64,000 bases of DNA from Terebella lapidaria (lineage: Eukaryota > Annelida > Polychaeta > Terebellida > Terebellidae), in the NCBI GenBank assembly GCA_949152475.1, contig OX424567.1, positions 19,493,402 through 19,557,401 on the forward strand, given 5' to 3'. This document shows positions 60,481-64,000 of the stretch, piece by piece. The notes under the pieces are model-generated. The model worked only from the letters and a program-made list of their open reading frames with translations, did no database searches and was not told where the DNA came from. The number at the start of each line of letters is the position of its first letter. Position 1 is the stretch's first letter. A program made the translations under genes and the position numbers.

Positions 60481-60599
60481 TACAAACCTATCAGCTCTCT
60501 GATCAAGTATTAACCTACGGCGGCCCAATGCTGCCATTATTCATGCCTGTTAAGCGTAGTTTTGAAATCAGTTTCATAGTTAGTGAACAGTTATTTTCA

Positions 60600-61060
60600 G
60601 TTATGAAACTCGTTTCTAGCAAGGCACAAACCCTTTACACCCGGCACAAACCTTTCTAGCAGGACACAAACGTTTTTAGCCGGGTGCAAACCTTTCTAGC
60701 ATGGCGCAAACCTTTATAGCAGGGCACAAACCCTTATAACACGGCACAAACCTTTATAACATGGCGCAAGCCTTTATAACAGGGCACAAACCTTTATAAC
60801 ATGGCACGAACCTTTCTAACATGGCGCAAACCTTTATAACACGGCACAAACCTTTCTAACATGGCGCAAACGTTTATAACAGGGCACAAACCTTTTTAAA
60901 ACGGCACAAACCTTTATAGCAGGGCATAAACCTTTATAACACGGCACAAACCTTTTTAACATGGCGCAAACCTTTTTAGAACGGCACAAACCTTTTTAGC
61001 ATGGCACAAATCTTTAAAACACGGCACAAACCTTTTTAACATGGTGCAAACCTTTAAAGC
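60600..61060. repeat. 20-bp minisatellite (over 20 copies)
   Basis: Units read like atggcgcaaacctttataac or acggcacaaacctttataac, 20 bp each, with alternating atggcg, acggca and agggca starts. Early copies near 60,620 are more diverged. Confidence 0.92.
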
Positions 61061-61095
61061 CCCCTCCCCCCGGCATAATCCTTAAAAACGCCTAT

Positions 61096-62500
61096 AAGGC
61101 CTAAAAAAAATAATTTTCTGTTTCTCGTCCCCGCCCGCCTGTGTTCAGAAGCAGCCTCCCGGATTTTTAGGTTACCGGCCCTATGGTCCGATAACCTATT
61201 GGCGTGGCGATGCGTCCGTCATCCGTAATAATGACGTAATAAACACTTTAAAATAATTCGAAAAGGAGGTATTTTTTAGTTTTTTGATTTTCGCATTATT
61301 CTCAAAATGGCGGCCATTTTCGACCAAAAATGAATGATTTTGGATTTGGCGGCCATTTTCTCAAAATCTGTTCAGTAACTTTTTTTTCTTTCTGATACAT
61401 AACATTCCTCATATGTACTTCTATGATGTCCATAAATTTCGTTGCGCTTGAATCGCTCGAAGTGGGCCATTTTGGCCCAAACTCGGCCCAAATGGGACTT
61501 TCCCATGTTAAATTCCTCCATGCTTTATAATGGGACACATTATGCCTAATATCTCACTTAATATTGAGATTAGAGACTAGGAATCAATTGTGGACATATA
61601 GGAAATGATCTATGCTAAATATTCTCGTGACCTTGAATTTGACCTCTGACCTCAGTTTCAAGGTCAGAGCACAAAGTGGCTCATATCTCGCTTATTATCG
61701 ACTCTACAGCTTAGGAATCAATTGTAGACATATAGGAAATGATATATGCTAAATATTCTGATGACCTTGAATTCGACCTTTGACCTCATTTTCAAGGTCA
61801 CAGGACAAAATGACTTGTATCTCGCTTATTATCGACTCTACAGCTTAGGAATCAATTGTGGACATATAGGAAATGATATATGCTGAATATTTTGATGAAC
61901 TTAAATTTGACCTTTGACCCCATTTTCAAGGTTATAGAACAAAATGGCTAATATCTCGCTTGTTATCGACTTTACAGCTTAGGAATCAGTTATGAACATA
62001 TAGGAAATGATATATGCAAATTATTGTCATGATCTTTAATTCGACCTTTGACCTCATTTTCAAGGTCACAGGACGAAATGGTTAATATCTCACTTATTAT
62101 CGGTTTTACAGCTTAGGAATCAATTGTGGACATATAAGAAATGATATATGCTGAATATTCTCGTGACTTTGAATTTGACCTCTGACCTCATTTTCAAGGT
62201 CCAAGGACAAACTGGCTCTTATCTTGCTCCTCTGTTGACTGTATGGCTTGGGAATCAATTGTGGACATAGAACATGATATACATTCAAGGCCACAGCACA
62301 AAATTGTTAATACCTCTCTGATTATTGAATTTGCAGCTTAGTAATCAACTGTAGACATGATTAATATATATGCTGAATATTCTCTTGACCTTGAATTTAA
62401 CCAGTGACCTGGCTAACATCTAGAATATTAAACATTGTCCGGAAACCTATCTTTAGCCCTTGGTCTAATTTTTTTATTTGCGATTCTCAAATAAAAAACG
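61096..62500. mobile_element. Dispersed repeat copy B, split by an insertion of about 1.3 kb
   Basis: The repeat seen whole at 44,823-44,935 is here interrupted after cagcctcccggattttt (61,167) and resumes at tttttttatttgcgattctc (from about 62,470). The insert begins aggttaccggccctatggtc and ends cccttggtctaa. A run of T at the junction prevents exact placing of a target duplication. The insert carries the 134-bp satellite. Confidence 0.75.
61550..62400. repeat. 134-bp satellite (about 6-7 copies) with DR1-like nuclear-receptor sites
   Basis: The string cagcttaggaatca recurs at 61,707, 61,841, 61,975 and 62,109, 134 bp apart, with diverged copies at about 61,573 and 62,243 and a shortened last unit. 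Each unit carries a GACCTYTGACCYC string (61,640; 61,774; 61,908; 62,042; 62,176) followed by ttttcaaggt. Confidence 0.9.
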
Positions 62501-62509
62501 AGACAATCA

Positions 62510-64000
62510 GAGATTGCAGACCCTCGCCCTTCAGATTTAGTCACTAAAATTAAAGCTGATAACCTTTGTATTTTCAATGTGGGCGATAATCAGGGATTAT
62601 GGTCATACGACAATTGGTCATATATCAAATGGTCGGTAATTAGCCATAGAAAAATCATGGGAGAATTAATCATTAATAAAAGTAGAGTTCCTGCGATTTC
62701 TCTATTTTGACCACATTCTCGACCACAGAATGAATTCTTGACACTGACCTTCCAAAATTTTCAGACTCACCCAGATTTATATTGCGTAAAATATTCTATT
62801 GAATATCTTCAGTGGTTTCTAAATTATTACTACTTGCAATATTATGAATCGGTAATTTCAGCTGATGACCCTTACTTTCTCGACCTTGGGCGATAATGGG
62901 GAATTTTGATTGTACGACCATTGGTCATATAGGAAATGATGGAGAATTGATCACAGAAAAATACAAAAATATTAATGAAAATTAATCATGTATATAAACG
63001 GAGTTATTGCAACTTTTCGATTTTGACCTCTTCTGTGACCTTGACCTCATAGTTCAATATTAAACTGTAAAATTTCACCGTAATGTTTCTATTATCAAGG
63101 CACATTTCATGAACGAAAACGGTTTAAATAGATTGATAACTGGCTTCACAATATGGTCTAGAATCTCAGAACACTCACAAGTCATAAAATCGTGACCCCC
63201 AAATTTTCGACCTCAGGCGATAATTGAGAGTTTTGGTCTAAAGACTATCGGTTGTACGCCATACGATTGGAAATTGGCCAAAGATAAATACAAAAATAGG
63301 TTGAAAATTTAATATTGATTAGAACCGGAGTTATAGCCAATTATGTGATTTTTTTTTCGTTGCCATGGCAACCGTTTTCACCCGATTTCTGCAACATTTG
63401 AAAGAGACTGAGCCACTACCATAGCACTCCAGACCTATGATTTCAAATCGATCGGACCGTTTGCCTCCGAGTTATGAGCGCAGACATTTGCACTGAAACG
63501 TCACTGGCCAAAAATAACCGAATTCGTGACCCCCAATTTTTTGACATCGGGCGATAATGAAGACTTTTCGTCGTACGACCATCAATCGTACAACAAACGA
63601 TCGGGAATTGGCCAGAGAAAAATACAAAAATAGTTGGGAAAATTAATATCAAGTAGAACCGGAGTTAGAGCCAATTATGTGATTTTCTTTTTTCCGTTGC
63701 CATGGCAACCGTTTTCATCCGATTTTGGCAAAATTTGAAACGGACTGAGCCACTATCATAGTACTCCAGCCCTATAAATTTCAAATCGATCGGACCGTTT
63801 GCCTTTGAGTTATGAGCGCAGACATTTGCACTGAAACGTCGCTGGCCAAAAATAACCAAAATCGTGACCCCCAATTTTTCGACATTGGGCGATAATGGAG
63901 ACTTTTCGTCCTACGACCATCGGTCGTACACCATAGGATCGGGAATTGGCCAGAGAAAAATACAAAATTAGTTTGAAAAATTAATACTGATTAGAACTAG
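62510..64000. repeat. Satellite of about 335 bp (at least 4 copies), open at the window end
   Basis: The string gggcgataat (or aggcgataat) recurs at 62,581, 62,888, 63,215, 63,549 and 63,887. Spacing rises from 307 to 338 bp, and the copies become more alike towards the window end. Shared parts are cgtgacccccaa, tcgggaattggcca, gagaaaaatacaaaa, gttgccatggcaac and tgagttatgagcgcagac. No coding sequence. Confidence 0.9.

Overview
The window is animal nuclear DNA: AT-rich, intron-rich, full of short dispersed repeats and of acatgtacatgta-type tracts. The gene families (a plakin, a doublecortin-like kinase, a mitochondrial acyl-CoA dehydrogenase, a GPI-anchored mucin-like protein) and the repeats suggest a marine invertebrate, deuterostome or lophotrochozoan. 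The sequence does not let me name the species. All exon models were read by hand from reading frames plus GT/AG sites. In each model the intron phases agree from start codon to stop codon.

Region 1 (about 1.5-20.3 kb, minus strand) holds two genes. The 1,571-4,943 gene has 7 exons and encodes 781 aa: a signal peptide, a Cys-rich helical region, a long Thr/Pro/Glu mucin-like stretch, a second Cys-rich region and a hydrophobic C-terminus, so it is probably a surface mucin-like protein. The 6,014-20,240 gene has 15 coding exons and encodes 3,547 aa. It begins with a 6.5-kb exon that carries a short N-terminal hydrophobic segment and a very long repetitive, disordered region. It then has plakin-type helical segments with an SH3-like insert and ends in spectraplakin-type plakin repeats. 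No actin-binding CH domains are visible.

Region 2 (20.3-31.2 kb) is an intergenic stretch of palindromic MITE-like elements and unannotated AT-rich DNA. It separates the divergent plakin and kinase genes.

Region 3 (31.2-44.65 kb, plus strand) is a doublecortin-like kinase gene: 6 coding exons, 866 aa, two DCX domains, a charged linker and an apparently active CaMK-type kinase. Its 7.5-kb first coding intron holds a candidate alternative first exon in matching phase, a hAT-like element and a full-length Tc1-type transposon with an open transposase.

Region 4 (48.0-56.5 kb, plus strand) is a 9-exon mitochondrial acyl-CoA dehydrogenase of 428 aa, of the type named probable acyl-CoA dehydrogenase 6. 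Intron 1 holds a nearly fully palindromic 2,957-bp foldback element with a 5-bp target duplication and a smaller MITE in one arm. Intron 4 holds a composite of nested repeats.

Region 5 (56.5-64 kb) has no gene that I can support. It holds poly-C/G-rich MITEs, a 20-bp minisatellite, a 134-bp satellite whose copies carry DR1-like nuclear-receptor half-site pairs, and a satellite of about 335 bp whose copies carry a palindromic RFX-type X-box. The last array runs off the end of the window.
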